Below are positions 10,864 to 20,917 of a DNA stretch of 64,000 bases, piece by piece. Both the position numbers and the translations under genes were made by a program. The stretch covers positions 405,061 through 469,060 of the forward strand of contig QXJR01000023.1 in NCBI GenBank assembly GCA_020975725.1. The letters run 5' to 3'. Below the pieces are notes generated by a model. The model did no database searches. It was not told where the DNA came from and worked only from the letters and a program-made list of their open reading frames with translations. Each line of letters starts with the position of its first letter. The stretch's first letter is position 1. Origin of the DNA: Picocystis sp. L7. Its lineage: Eukaryota > Chlorophyta > Picocystophyceae > Picocystales > Picocystaceae.

Positions 10864-12057
10864 TTATGCAGCAACTTCCATCTCTTCAAAACGAGGGGCG
10901 GACCCGTACATGTACTCTTCGAAACGCCTCACCTCGCCCTTGGATCCGTAGCAGACTTGCGTGCGCTGATCGATCGCCTCGATGGGGATATCCAGACCAG
11001 ACTTTTGCTGTCCGTCCGCGGAAGAGAATCCACCTGCGCTCTCCATAAGCAAGGCGAGGGGAGCCACCTCGAAGGCCAACCTCAGCTTCGCCTTGGTGGA
11101 GGGGGAGGTCACGTTGGAGAACACTCCCTTTTCCTTGACCAGGATCTGGAACACATCGGGGACCATTCCCCCCGTGTACCTGAGCGTGTACTTTTCTCCG
11201 ATCCAGAAGTTCACCAGCCTCTCGTAGTTGGGATTGTCGAAGGTTGCGCGCAGGTTTCCAGGAGAGAACATCTTTCCTTCGCCGATCTCGTAGGTGTCCT
11301 TGGAGTGGATCCACTTTCCGTCGTCCTGGAGCAAGAACTCGTGGGTTCCGGGGTATCCGTTGATGGCGATCACGTAGTTGGTGCGGGGTCCGTAGACTGC
11401 GATTCCAGCCGCGGCCATGTCCCTACCGGTCTGTCCAATGATGGTCTTTCCTCTCCACACCCCGAAGATGGTCCCCACCGAGAAGTTGGTGTCTACGATG
11501 GAGGATCCATCCAGCGGATCGAAGCAGACGGAGAACTCGTCTCCGCCCATGTCCTTTTCGATGGGGTTCTCTTCGGACGCGCCGGTGGCGCAGACGCCAG
11601 AATAACGCAGTGCTTCGAAGAGCAGGTTGTCGGCCAGGACGTCCACGGCCAGCTGTTCGTCTCCGAAGCTGTTGAGGCAGGCCATCCCGGAGCAGGAAGC
11701 GGTTCGCACCTTGAATGCGATGGTGCGGCATGCTTCGGCCATGGACAGCATCATCTGCCTCAGCTTCGGATCCGAGGTGGCTTCCATCATGAACTCTTCC
11801 AAGCTGTCTCCGATCTCCGCCTTGGGCGAGAATGCGGCGGCCGAGGCGCGTCCACGTGCGGTGGCGGATCCCTTGCTTCGCACGGCCGCTCGCAGCTCGT
11901 TCCTGCCTTCTCCACAGGCGAAGGCGGAGGCGCCGGACGCGCACGTGGCGGCGGCACGTCCTCCGGCGCGTCGGGAGGCGCCTCCCGTGGCGCTCCGGAG
12001 GCGCACGTTCGCGCCGAAACGCGCTTGTGCGGCGCACGAGAAGCTGCTGGTGGCCAT
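10864..12057 (-). CDS. SBP: Sedoheptulose-1,7-bisphosphatase, plastid (Calvin cycle)
   Basis: A 397-residue enzyme that hydrolyses sedoheptulose-1,7-bisphosphate in the regenerative phase of the Calvin cycle. The residues after about 95 follow SBPase closely: [23 protein letters not shown], the metal site [13 protein letters not shown] (D180, D183), [28 protein letters not shown] and [12 protein letters not shown]. The cysteine pair C122/C127 (TASCSGMAC) is the one reduced by thioredoxin in plants, so light activation is likely conserved. The first roughly 70 residues are Ala/Arg/Ser-rich and suit a plastid transit peptide. MATSSF at 12057 is chosen; the frame is open a further 56 codons. SBPase is distinguished from FBPase by these motifs and by the absence of the FBPase redox loop. 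Confidence 0.95.
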   Translation of the reverse strand: MATSSFSCAAQARFGANVRLRSATGGASRRAGGRAAATCASGASAFACGEGRNELRAAVRSKGSATARGRASAAAFSPKAEIGDSLEEFMMEATSDPKLRQMMLSMAEACRTIAFKVRTASCSGMACLNSFGDEQLAVDVLADNLLFEALRYSGVCATGASEENPIEKDMGGDEFSVCFDPLDGSSIVDTNFSVGTIFGVWRGKTIIGQTGRDMAAAGIAVYGPRTNYVIAINGYPGTHEFLLQDDGKWIHSKDTYEIGEGKMFSPGNLRATFDNPNYERLVNFWIGEKYTLRYTGGMVPDVFQILVKEKGVFSNVTSPSTKAKLRLAFEVAPLALLMESAGGFSSADGQQKSGLDIPIEAIDQRTQVCYGSKGEVRRFEEYMYGSAPRFEEMEVAA

Positions 12058-13110
12058 GTTCGACCTCGGACGTGCGTGGCACGCGTTCCTGGTCCTCCAA
12101 AAGGGACGCAAACGTGCGTTTGGTGCTCCGAAAACGGCGACGAAGTGCGCTCGAACGTGGCGGATCCGACACGAAATGGATGGCGATGGCGGACGTCCCC
12201 TCCCCCCCTGGGCCACCAGATGCACCCCTCCGGGGCAGATGCACCCTCATCGATCCCCCGGGAGCACGGGGGGGGGTCCGGTCCAGACGCACCCGAAGCG
12301 CAGGTGCACCCGGATGGAGTTCCCCGGTGGAAGAAGGGAAGTTAACATCGAGCGAAAGGGCCGGGCATGGACGGGGAAAAAGGATCCCTTTGTTGGGAGG
12401 AAAAGGGACGAAAACGAGGGAGACGGAACGCATCGATCGTCCGCCCGTTCCCGCCTCCGAGCGGAGTCGCGCGTGCGACGTGCAGGCCTACGCGTCCGAT
12501 CTCGAGGGGATTCGAAACCCATCGCTCGCGCACGAGAGGCGTCGGTTCGATCGACCTCGGTCCGATGGCGGACGCGTCCCGTCCGGATCCCTCTCGAACC
12601 GCACGTTCGTTCCAACGGGGTGGGGGAAAGGGGGCTCGTTCGGGTTCGGACCCGAACACGTCCGGGTACGAAACCCCGTTGTGGATCGGTTCGTAAGCTT
12701 TCCCTTCCTTCCCAGGGGGAATCGATTTCCCCTTTCCTTTGGGTTCCATCCCTTGGTTCCCCAACGGAACCTCCCCGTACGTCCTTCGGTTCCCCCTCCT
12801 TCCTCCGCGGGTCGTGTCCCTTGGGTCCGCAAATCCCCTTGATCGACCCCGACCTTCGGGGGTTCCTTCGACGCGTGCGTGGAGGACGACGCGAGTGGAT
12901 AGGGTCCACGGAGGAAGACGGGGGGAGAGGCTTGGGTGGAGAGGGGAAGCCTTCGCCTTCCTCCACGGGCCTCGATCGATCGTCCCCGATGGAACGGTGC
13001 GATCCCGGTGCTTCGTTTCCGTTCGGGGGCCGTCGCCGAAGAGGATGGTCCCCCGGTCCTTCAGGGGACCTCCCCCATCCGCCCTCCTGCACCTCAACGG
13101 GTTAAGCTCG
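12058..13110. other. GC-rich promoter region of SBPase
   Basis: Long overlapping open frames occur in all directions because of very high GC and few stops, but none shows a domain. The stretch ends at the target duplication of the neighbouring mobile element. Confidence 0.5.
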
Positions 13111-13121
13111 GTCCCCCCCCT
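13111..13121. repeat. Left target-site duplication of the 717-bp element
   Basis: GTCCCCCCCCT lies directly outside the left inverted repeat. The identical 11-mer lies at 13839-13849. Confidence 0.85.
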
Positions 13122-13246
13122 GGAAGCGACTGAAAAATGGTCCCCCAAGGGGCTGAATTTCGGTCCCCCCCCCTCCAGATGCACTTTCGAACAGATGCAC
13201 CCCACTCGATCGACTTAACCCAGTGTTTACGAAGGGAAGGCGGGGA
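13122..13246 (+). repeat. Left terminal inverted repeat of the 717-bp element
   Basis: 125 bp, reverse complement of 13713-13838. It includes a 9-C run and a segment ending GAAGGGAAGGCGGGGA. Confidence 0.88.
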
Positions 13247-13712
13247 CAATCGAAAAGAACGGAACGGCTACAAACAAGAAGGTCGATTCGAAACCAACAA
13301 AATCGTCTGAAGGTCCCTGCTATGGGTCATGCATCACGTGGCCCATTTGGAAGCGAATGGTACATCACGAACTCTGAAAAAGGGATGCTACATGGAGGAG
13401 TGGCAACGCTAACTTGCAGACGTCTTGTCATGGAACCACCACGTGAGGCTTCGAGACGCTTTCAACGTGGTATCCTTGAGATTGCATGAAGGTCGCCTTG
13501 CATTTGTAGTGCGCAAGGATGGTAAATGTTTTGTACATCCATTTTGTTCTCCCATGAAGAACCTAGAAGGGAGGAAAACTTGCATCAGCGGTGCCCAGAG
13601 ACGGAAGGGAATGACCTCGTGATCACCCACTAGGTTTATTGTCGTTGCTCAGACCCACGTTCTTCCCCGTTCCTATCGTTTCTTGCATGGTAGTTCCGTC
13701 CCTCTTCTTGTT

Positions 13713-13838
13713 TCCCCGCCTTCCCTTCGTAAACACTGGGTTAAGTCGATCGAGTGGGGTGCATCTGTTCGAAAGTGCATCTGGAGGGGGGGGGGACCGA
13801 AATTCAGCCCCTTGGGGGACCATTTTTCAGTCGCTTCC
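13713..13838 (-). repeat. Right terminal inverted repeat of the 717-bp element
   Basis: 126 bp, inverted copy of 13122-13246 with one extra base in the homopolymer run. Confidence 0.88.
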
Positions 13839-13849
13839 GTCCCCCCCCT
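13839..13849. repeat. Right target-site duplication of the 717-bp element
   Basis: GTCCCCCCCCT, identical to 13111-13121. Confidence 0.85.
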
Positions 13850-14171
13850 GTGTGTGCCTGTGGTTGTGCACGTCTCTGTCCATCGCCTGGGGACCTGTTC
13901 GTTGGCCCGTGTGGACGGGGTCGGACGTGTTGGGACGTGGGGTTGTGGGATGGGCGATGGGATCGTGTCCACGTCCTTGGCAGGGATCCCATCGATGCGT
14001 GTTCGTGCCACGTCTGGTGGTGGTTGCGTCCTCGGATTCGTCCCGTCCTTCGTGGGGGATCGATTGGGACAGGCGGGGGTTTGGAACGGGAGACAGGCCC
14101 ACGTTCCCGTCCACGCCGTTCCCGTCCCATGGATCTCCCACCTCCCTCCTCCCCGTCGTTTCGGCGACATC
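13850..14171. other. Spacer between the two mobile elements
   Basis: About 320 bp of GC-rich DNA with no gene or repeat recognised. It is presumably original intergenic sequence between SBPase and SF3B4. Confidence 0.45.
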
Positions 14172-14182
14172 CTTCCCCCCTC
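14172..14182. repeat. Left target-site duplication of the MULE
   Basis: CTTCCCCCCTC, directly outside the left terminal repeat. The identical 11-mer is at 18038-18048. An 11-bp duplication is within the Mutator superfamily range. Confidence 0.9.
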
Positions 14183-14903
14183 GGTTGTGGCTGAATGTTG
14201 ACCCCCCCCTCGGCTGAATGTCGACCCCCCCCCCCCTTTTGGATAAACTTCTCTCATGTTTACAGCAGGGACGGGTTCGACCGACTGGAAATTGGACCCC
14301 CCTCCTGGCCCGCGGGTCCGAGGAAGGGAGGGAAAGGATCGACACTCCGAGGGGGACACAGGGGCTGGGCAGGGATCCAGGAAACTTCGGCCGACATCCG
14401 ACGCCAGAAAGATGCAAGATCGGACGAACGCGTGCGGTGTGTCGTGCGCCATGGACGGACGTCCACGTGGGAAGACCAGGGCACACGACACATCGTGCGA
14501 GACGCCTGGAAAGGCCGAGAGGAACGAAGGAGGAGGAAGAAGGCGAAAGGAAAGGAGCGAAAAACCTGGCAAGGTCAAAAGGCGGATCTTGCCAGGGCAC
14601 GAAACAGGGAAGAATCCAGCCACCACGGGGGACAACTGGGGCTGAAAGGATGTCTTCCGTGGTGGATGGACGAGGACCGGGGACGGCGCGTGGAACCATG
14701 ATGGGAGAGGGTAGACGAGCGTAGGGGACGAAACGGAAGACGAGGGGACGACCGCCACCAAGACGCGTCGGTGTCGAACCAATAGGTCGACACATGCCAT
14801 CGACGAAGGCATACACGAACCGGAACAGGACGTGACGACGGGAGAGGAGGATCTCTGGAACGGCAAGGCGACCATGGGCACGGGAAGAAACACAGTGGAT
14901 GGA
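14183..14903 (+). repeat. Left long terminal inverted repeat of the MULE
   Basis: 721 bp, reverse-complement match to 17318-18037. The outer 50 bp hold two tandem CTGAATG..GACCCCC units. The long frames inside are by-products of GC richness. Confidence 0.92.
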
Positions 14904-15021
14904 ATGCTATGCATCTCGACGACGACTTGTGCAGGTTGCCGTCGAAATGCATGGGCAATGTCTCGGAAGGCTTGCAAGGGCATTCCTCTAGTGTCAGGGG
15001 TGTGGGTCTCTTGGCGCCAAA

Positions 15022-17313
15022 ATGTCGTTCAAACCCACCCCACCTGGCAGTAGTGGGGGGCTTGGAGAGGGTGCCTCAGAAGAAATCTGTCGTGCTGCTT
15101 GGGTCACTGAACACGCTGCGAGGGTGAGAGCGACGAACTTCGAAGGGCACAAGAGCGGAAGCATGTCAACAAGTCCACAAGCGATTCGTAGTGGACTCCG
15201 CAACCCAGAATTACCTAGCCATGGTTGTTTAGAGTTCAAAGATTGGCTCTTGCAAAGTGAATGTTTGATAGAACAAGCAAAAGGATGCACTAGCCTTTCC
15301 ACTCATGAAGAAGAATGGCTCGGTAATGCACTTTCTGAAACACAACCTGATAAGCTTGGAGTGTGGGTGAAGAAGACCTCGAAAGGGAAGAAGAAGAGCA
15401 AACTTCCTCGATCAACCCAAGACAATTGTCTTCTGCTCCGGCGGTGGTCATGCAATGCCTCCAAAAATTGCGGATGCAAAGCGGAGGTCATGCTTATTAG
15501 AAGGGAATTGGGATATCTTTGCTTGCTTCAAAAGGTAGAACATGACCATGAACAACACATTCCTCACCCAGAATGGAAGAAGCAACCACTTCCACGGAAG
15601 TTGCAAGTAGAATTGACGAAGTATTTGGACAGTGACATGCTCATCCCCAAAATAATGCAACAACTTGAATCATGTGGCTTTGATTTTGAAGGGGTCACCA
15701 AGAAAAAGGTGCGGAACTTCTTGACACACCAACGGAAGAAGGTTGGATGCCGAGGTACTAGAGTTGATGTGGAGGCTTTCGTGCAAAACAATTTATTTGA
15801 TGAATCGAGGCAATTTGGCGCAGATGATGTCTTTGTGGTTGACTGGAACCTCCCGAAGGAGGTTGATGAGGAATCCTTCTTCAGAGAATTCAGATTGAGT
15901 CTCTCATGCCCTAAAATGGTCGAGTGGATCAGACAATGTACGAACGGTACGTGCCCACGGCAACTTACCATTGATGCAACCTTCAAGATCATTACAGACG
16001 ATAAATTCATCCTCATGGCAAGCGGTATTACGGACGCAAATTGTCATTGGTTCCCCTTTCTTTACAGTTTGGTCCCTACGGAGAGCCAAGACAACACAAT
16101 GTTTCATCTCAGCTCCATTTGGAAATTACTAAAGGATGATGCAAGACAATTCTTCGAAGGTATCTACATATTGAAAGATGCAGGCGCAGGAATACATGCA
16201 GGGGTCCGAGCCTTTGGCGACTTGAAAGCTTTGAAGTGGCACCAACAAGATTGTTATGCCCATTTGAGTAGAGTGGATGGAAATCTACAACAAGCTTGCA
16301 AAAAATACCATGTGCCGGCAAACATCGCAAGCACGATTGCCATATACGTCAAGCGAATATCATTTAGCCCAACCAAGGAAATCAAGAATGCTTTGCTCGA
16401 GAAGTTGGAGGTGGAATGCAGTGCATTTGAAGAATTTGTGCAGTGGTGGAAGCGAACCTACGGTGGGCCGTTCAGGTATTGGGCACGTTGTGATGCCCCT
16501 CACGGATATCCCGTTAGCAACCAAGGCCACGAAAGCAACAACAAAACATTCAAGAAGGTGCACATGCCTGGCCGTTCAACACAAAGGCGGCTTCACATCC
16601 ATCGAGCTCTTGGACCCTTGAAGAACGCAATATCATCCCTTGTGCGAGAGAAGAGGAGAGAATACACGTTCGCCGCCAATCCTTGCGAGGATGTCCCTCA
16701 AAAATTATGGGAAGATGTTGATATGCTTCTCATGAGCGCTGATTGGTCCTTTCGCCAAGAAGTTGATTGCTTTACATTGTTACCGTCACAAGGCTTGTTG
16801 AAGAACGTTCATGGTAAGGCTCAAACTTTGGCGAGAGCAGAAATTTCAAGTTGGGTTGTTCATTCAAATGGTTTCGAAGAAAAGTTCCTCCTTGAATGTG
16901 AGTTGCACATGCACCGTTTACTTGCCTTAGAGGCCAAACAAATTGTAGAAGTTGGCTTGCAACCAGCCCAAGAAGAGACACTTCCAGCTTATTGCAATCG
17001 ATGGGCAAAGTGGACGATCATCGCCGAAGGTTGCACATGCTGTGCATTTATTGACAAGGGCACATGCAAGCACTACCTGGCACTACAAGTGCACAAAGGG
17101 ACGCTGGCGTTTCCACAGCACCTCAAGGTCATGCAAAAGTCCCGCCACGACTACTTGAGGATGCGTTACCTGAAAGATCTTACAAGAAAGCAAAAAGAAG
17201 TACATTCTGCAAGCGAGCAAAGGAAGAAAAGATTCAAACTTGGTATGCTTGAACTTCACCAAGCTACACAACCAAGCAACAACGATTCGCTCATCAAAGC
17301 AGCAGACTTGTAG
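15022..17313 (+). CDS. MULE transposase with WRKY/FLYWCH-type zinc finger and SWIM domain
   Basis: A 763-residue transposase of the Mutator superfamily that should bind the terminal repeats and cut and paste the element. The N-terminal zinc finger is of the WRKY-GCM1/FLYWCH kind (C144, C150/C152, H174, H176), followed by a basic segment KKKVRNFLTHQRKK. The catalytic core has D318 (LTIDATFKI), D386 (ILKDAGAGIHAG) and a likely Glu at E504 (GHESNNKTF). A SWIM zinc finger follows at 671-684 (CxC, then CxH). No stop or frameshift is seen. The gene fills the space between the repeats: the ATG is 118 bp after the left repeat and the stop is 4 bp before the right one. Codon use is AT-richer than in the SBPase and SF3B4 neighbours, as expected for a mobile gene. 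Confidence 0.93.
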   Translation: MSFKPTPPGSSGGLGEGASEEICRAAWVTEHAARVRATNFEGHKSGSMSTSPQAIRSGLRNPELPSHGCLEFKDWLLQSECLIEQAKGCTSLSTHEEEWLGNALSETQPDKLGVWVKKTSKGKKKSKLPRSTQDNCLLLRRWSCNASKNCGCKAEVMLIRRELGYLCLLQKVEHDHEQHIPHPEWKKQPLPRKLQVELTKYLDSDMLIPKIMQQLESCGFDFEGVTKKKVRNFLTHQRKKVGCRGTRVDVEAFVQNNLFDESRQFGADDVFVVDWNLPKEVDEESFFREFRLSLSCPKMVEWIRQCTNGTCPRQLTIDATFKIITDDKFILMASGITDANCHWFPFLYSLVPTESQDNTMFHLSSIWKLLKDDARQFFEGIYILKDAGAGIHAGVRAFGDLKALKWHQQDCYAHLSRVDGNLQQACKKYHVPANIASTIAIYVKRISFSPTKEIKNALLEKLEVECSAFEEFVQWWKRTYGGPFRYWARCDAPHGYPVSNQGHESNNKTFKKVHMPGRSTQRRLHIHRALGPLKNAISSLVREKRREYTFAANPCEDVPQKLWEDVDMLLMSADWSFRQEVDCFTLLPSQGLLKNVHGKAQTLARAEISSWVVHSNGFEEKFLLECELHMHRLLALEAKQIVEVGLQPAQEETLPAYCNRWAKWTIIAEGCTCCAFIDKGTCKHYLALQVHKGTLAFPQHLKVMQKSRHDYLRMRYLKDLTRKQKEVHSASEQRKKRFKLGMLELHQATQPSNNDSLIKAADL

Positions 17314-17317
17314 TCCA

Positions 17318-18037
17318 TCCATCCACTGTGTTTCTTCCCGTGCCCATGGTCGCCTTGCCGTTCCAGAGATCCTCCTCTCCCGTCGTCACGTCCTGTTCCG
17401 GTTCGTGTATGCCTTCGTCGATGGCATGTGTCGACCTATTGGTTCGACACCGACGCGTCTTGGTGGCGGTCGTCCCCTCGTCTTCCGTTTCGTCCCCTAC
17501 GCTCGTCTACCCTCTCCCATCATGGTTCCACGCGCCGTCCCCGGTCCTCGTCCATCCACCACGGAAGACATCCTTTCAGCCCCAGTTGTCCCCCGTGGTG
17601 GCTGGATTCTTCCCTGTTTCGTGCCCTGGCAAGATCCGCCTTTTGACCTTGCCAGGTTTTTCGCTCCTTTCCTTTCGCCTTCTTCCTCCTCCTTCGTTCC
17701 TCTCGGCCTTTCCAGGCGTCTCGCACGATGTGTCGTGTGCCCTGGTCTTCCCACGTGGACGTCCGTCCATGGCGCACGACACACCGCACGCGTTCGTCCG
17801 ATCTTGCATCTTTCTGGCGTCGGATGTCGGCCGAAGTTTCCTGGATCCCTGCCCAGCCCCTGTGTCCCCCTCGGAGTGTCGATCCTTTCCCTCCCTTCCT
17901 CGGACCCGCGGGCCAGGAGGGGGGTCCAATTTCCAGTCGGTCGAACCCGTCCCTGCTGTAAACATGAGAGAAGTTTATCCAAAAGGGGGGGGGGGTCGAC
18001 ATTCAGCCGAGGGGGGGGTCAACATTCAGCCACAACC
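17318..18037 (-). repeat. Right long terminal inverted repeat of the MULE
   Basis: 720 bp, inverted copy of 14183-14903, starting four bases after the transposase stop codon. Confidence 0.92.
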
Positions 18038-18048
18038 CTTCCCCCCTC
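18038..18048. repeat. Right target-site duplication of the MULE
   Basis: CTTCCCCCCTC, identical to 14172-14182. Confidence 0.9.
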
Positions 18049-18492
18049 TCCCCAAACACCCCCACGTCCACACCTCCACGTCCCCGCCCCTGTGGCAAAC
18101 CGGCTTCCCTTCTCCCTTTCCCTTCCCTCCCTGGCTTCGGTTTCTTCCATTCCAAAGGGAAGGGACCACATCCCTTTCTCCCTCCTCTCCCCATCCAGCT
18201 TGGTTCGTTGGGGGATTGGGATGGTAAGGACGCCATCCTCCTTCGATCCCCCCCCCCTCCTCCCCTTCCGAACGCGAAGAAAAACAAACAAAAAAACAAA
18301 AACAAAACAAAACAAAAAAGAAGAAGAAGAAGAAGAGGCCTTCCCATCGCCGAAGACCTCCACGGTCGCTTCGCCACTTGATCGAAAGAAAGGAAAGGAA
18401 AGGAAAGGAAAGGAGAGGAAAGGAAAGGAAAGGAGAGGAAAGGAAAGGAAAGGAAAGGAAAGGAAAGGAAAGGAGAGGCGAAGCGCCTCGCC
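18049..18492. other. SF3B4 promoter region with simple repeats
   Basis: Contains C-rich DNA next to the MULE, an A-rich AAAAC-type stretch at about 18284-18320, GAA repeats, and then a long AAAGG tract ending 14 bp before the SF3B4 start codon. Confidence 0.6.
18384..18478 (+). repeat. AAAGG pentanucleotide microsatellite in the SF3B4 5' leader
   Basis: About 95 bp of near-perfect AAAGG units with scattered GAGG variants. It is all-purine on the plus strand and lies directly upstream of the SF3B4 ATG at 18493. It is probably transcribed as 5' untranslated sequence. Confidence 0.88.
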
Positions 18493-19197
18493 ATGGCGAC
18501 GAGGCGGATCGCGGGAAGGAACGCGGCGGAGAGGAACGCCGAAAGGACCGCGTACCTGGGCGGTTTGGACGCACAGGTCACCGAAGAAGTGGTCTGGGAG
18601 CTCATGACGCAGGCCGGAAGCGTGGGTGCGAATCGAAAACGCAACGAAACGCGAGAACGATGCTCACGTGGGAGCGCCAGCTGACGCGGACCAACAGCCG
18701 ACGTGTACCTGCCGAAGGATCGCGTCACCGGACAGCACCAAGGATACGGATTCGTGGAGTTCGAGACGGAAAGGGACGTCGAGTACGCCGTGCGGATCAT
18801 GAACATGATCCAGCTGCACGGAAAACCCATCCGCGTCCATCCCTCCGCCCAAGAGAAAGGAACGCCGGAAGTGGGCGCCAACCTCTTCGTCGGCAACCTC
18901 GATCCGCAAGTGGACGAAAAATCGCTGTACGATACCTTCAGCGCGTTCGGAACCGTGCTCCACGCCGGCGTGCCCAAAGACGCCGAAACGGGACAGCCCA
19001 AAGGATACGGATTCGTCAACTACGCCGAATTCGAGGCGTCCGACGCCGCCATCGAAGGGATGAACGGACAGTACCTGTGCAATCGACCCGTCACCGTCAA
19101 CTACGCCTTCAAAAAAGACACCAAAGGTGAAAGGCACGGATCCGAAGCGGAAAGGTTGCTGGCGGCCCAAAGGAAAAGGCATGGGACGAATTTCTGA
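18493..19197 (+). CDS. SF3B4: Splicing factor 3B subunit 4 (SF3b49/SAP49), two exons
   Basis: A core protein of the U2 snRNP SF3b complex that contacts pre-mRNA near the branch site. Two RNA-recognition motifs are present. RRM1 begins AYLGGLD and continues in [20 protein letters not shown]2 has [15 protein letters not shown] and [14 protein letters not shown], and ends in the family signature [20 protein letters not shown]. Exon 1 (18493-18625) joins exon 2 (18698-19197) across a 72-nt intron (donor GTGCGA, acceptor CAACAG, a CTGAC branch-like site near the 3' end). This gives [14 protein letters not shown], the same spacing as human SF3B4. The protein has 210 residues and stops soon after the KRHGTNF tail, so it lacks the Pro-rich C-terminus of the animal protein. 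Confidence 0.94.
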
Positions 19198-20917
19198 TCC
19201 CCTTGGATGCGTGCGATGCACCCGAACGTACAATGGCCAGAGCGCACGCCGACGAGGGTGGATGCCCGAGCGAAGGAATGGACACCGACAGACGCGCCAC
19301 GGCCTTCCCCCCGCCCACCCGAGGTCCCCATGAAGACGGAAAGGATCACCACCATGGATGCCAAGCGGCCACGGGAGGTCGGACGAGACACGCACGCGCA
19401 GGCATAGCCCGGATCCGCCGCCCACCAGCGGCATCCGGAGGAACGCCGTGAACCTCCGACCCTGTGGTCCATCGGGGCGGTCCGGCCACCGCGCGCCGGC
19501 GAAGCTCGGGGAGCACAAACGCAGGATTCCCATTCGAGGCGCGAGGACCCTCCTTCCTGGATGGCGTGGTTGGCGTACGCGGGATGGAACGGTTCCGCGC
19601 ATCCTCCTGGAACGGGACCCTTGTTCGTGCCATGAGGTGGAGCCTCCGACAAGGAACGGATCGATCCTTCGTGCCCGCCAACAACAAAAGCGCCGTTCCA
19701 ATTTTTCGTTCGTGGAGCGGGTACGGTACGACGTGGCTCGATGGTTTTGCTGCGGCAAGGGGGTCGCGTCTCCGACCGCGGACGGGTTCGTTCCTGCGGA
19801 GGCCCGTGCGGGGCCGATCCGCCTCGTGCCACTTTGTTCGAACCGTGCAGGCACTCGCCCATTGCGCCGCGGGACTGGTGCTGGGCGGTCGAATCTTGAG
19901 GCCGGTGGAAGCAAAGAGCGGCCACGGGGTGTGCGGGGACTAATGCACGTGTGTGTTGCTCGAAATCGCTCTCGCGCGTCCGTCAAAGAATCCTCTGAAT
20001 TGTGCACCCTGTCGTGTCACGCTGCCGGTCCATGCGCATCCGCAAGGAGTTGGGATATCGGACAGCTTGTGCGGGGAATGGGTGGATCCTTGCGTGGTCA
20101 ACCGTGGAGGTCTTTGGCCGATGGAAGAACACCGTCGATGTCTGCAAGCGAGAGCATCCGTTCTTGATCTCGACACCCGCACCCGTCAGCAGCGCATTGA
20201 CGCTCATCCCGATGCGTTGCCTCCCTTGGTTTACGGCCGTGCCTTGAAGCTCCAGGTTCTTGTCTGGACGGACGTGGGTTCGAGCAAGGTGTTGCGCTCG
20301 ACCCATGGTGTTCGTATCGAAGGTGTCTCCGTACCAGTTCTCCTTGGCTTCCTCTGCAAGTCCCGCTGCGCGGATCTATCTCGTACACGACGTTCGACTG
20401 CCCACGATGGGAGGACCAGCCCCGCCACGTGATCGCCCGCCCTTGTGCTTCGAGTCCACGTGTCACCCCCGGACCCATCGATCGCGTGCCAGGTGGACCC
20501 GCCTCCCTTTCGCCCCGCCCCCCCTCCGACGCGTACGGACGGGACGCACCGCACCCGTCCGTCCCCCACCGTACCCCACGTGGCACCCGTCCCTCCGCCC
20601 CGACCCCACGTGGCATCCTCGGTCTCCCCCCGGAGGTCTTCCCCGCCAATCGGAACCCGCCACCTGGATTCCCTCCTCCTCCCCTCCTCCTTCCCCGATC
20701 GGGACCGTACCGGTACGAACCCGGGTCTGATCCCGGACGTTGATCGGACGGACTCCACCGTTGAACCCGAACGCCCCCCCCCCTTCGAATGCTATCGATA
20801 TCTCGTCCCAAGGTATCGATGGGAGGGTACGAGGACGTACCCAGGGGAGGAGGGGCCCACCTCGGGGCGCCTCCATATGGAGGCCAGAGGCGGCGGTGGC
20901 CAGACAACCACGTCATC
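19198..20917. other. Intergenic region between SF3B4 and beta-hydroxylase genes
   Basis: About 1.7 kb, GC-rich, with long open frames on both strands that show no domains. Several CACGTG cores occur between 20430 and 20620, upstream of the beta-hydroxylase gene. Confidence 0.45.

Larger units (their letters stand above)
13122..13838. mobile_element. Non-autonomous MULE-like element (MITE), 717 bp
   Basis: Bounded by near-perfect terminal inverted repeats: 13122-13246 on the left and 13713-13838 on the right, differing visibly only in the length of one C-run (9 versus 10). It is flanked by an exact 11-bp duplication. The ends begin GGAAGCGACTGAAAAATGG. Each end carries two tandem copies of a CTGAA...CCCCC motif, also found twice in each end of the large MULE 344 bp away. 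The interior of about 466 bp encodes nothing recognisable. It is inferred to be mobilised in trans by a related transposase. Confidence 0.85.
14183..18037. mobile_element. Autonomous Mutator-like element, 3855 bp, apparently intact
   Basis: A complete class II element with 721/720-bp terminal inverted repeats, one uninterrupted 763-codon transposase gene and an exact 11-bp target duplication. The ends start GGTTGTGGCTGAATGTTGAC. Two tandem CTGAATGTnGACCCCC motifs sit at each terminus. The two long repeats appear identical apart from one base in a homopolymer (12 C versus 11 G), and the coding frame has no lesions, so insertion looks recent. It sits about 455 bp upstream of the SF3B4 start. 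The transposase gene is visibly AT-richer than the terminal repeats. Confidence 0.95.

Noticed and set aside
10171-12345. 724-codon plus-strand open frame
   Set aside because: It runs antisense to SBPase, which has clear homology. The frame exists because of GC-rich codons and has no domain.
14195-14724. Frames of 168 codons inside the MULE left repeat (and mirror copies at 17497-18002)
   Set aside because: They lie wholly in terminal repeats, occur on overlapping frames and are mirrored by the repeat. They are artefacts of GC richness.
18664-20007. 447-codon minus-strand open frame
   Set aside because: It is largely antisense to SF3B4 exon 2, and the translation lacks any recognisable motif.
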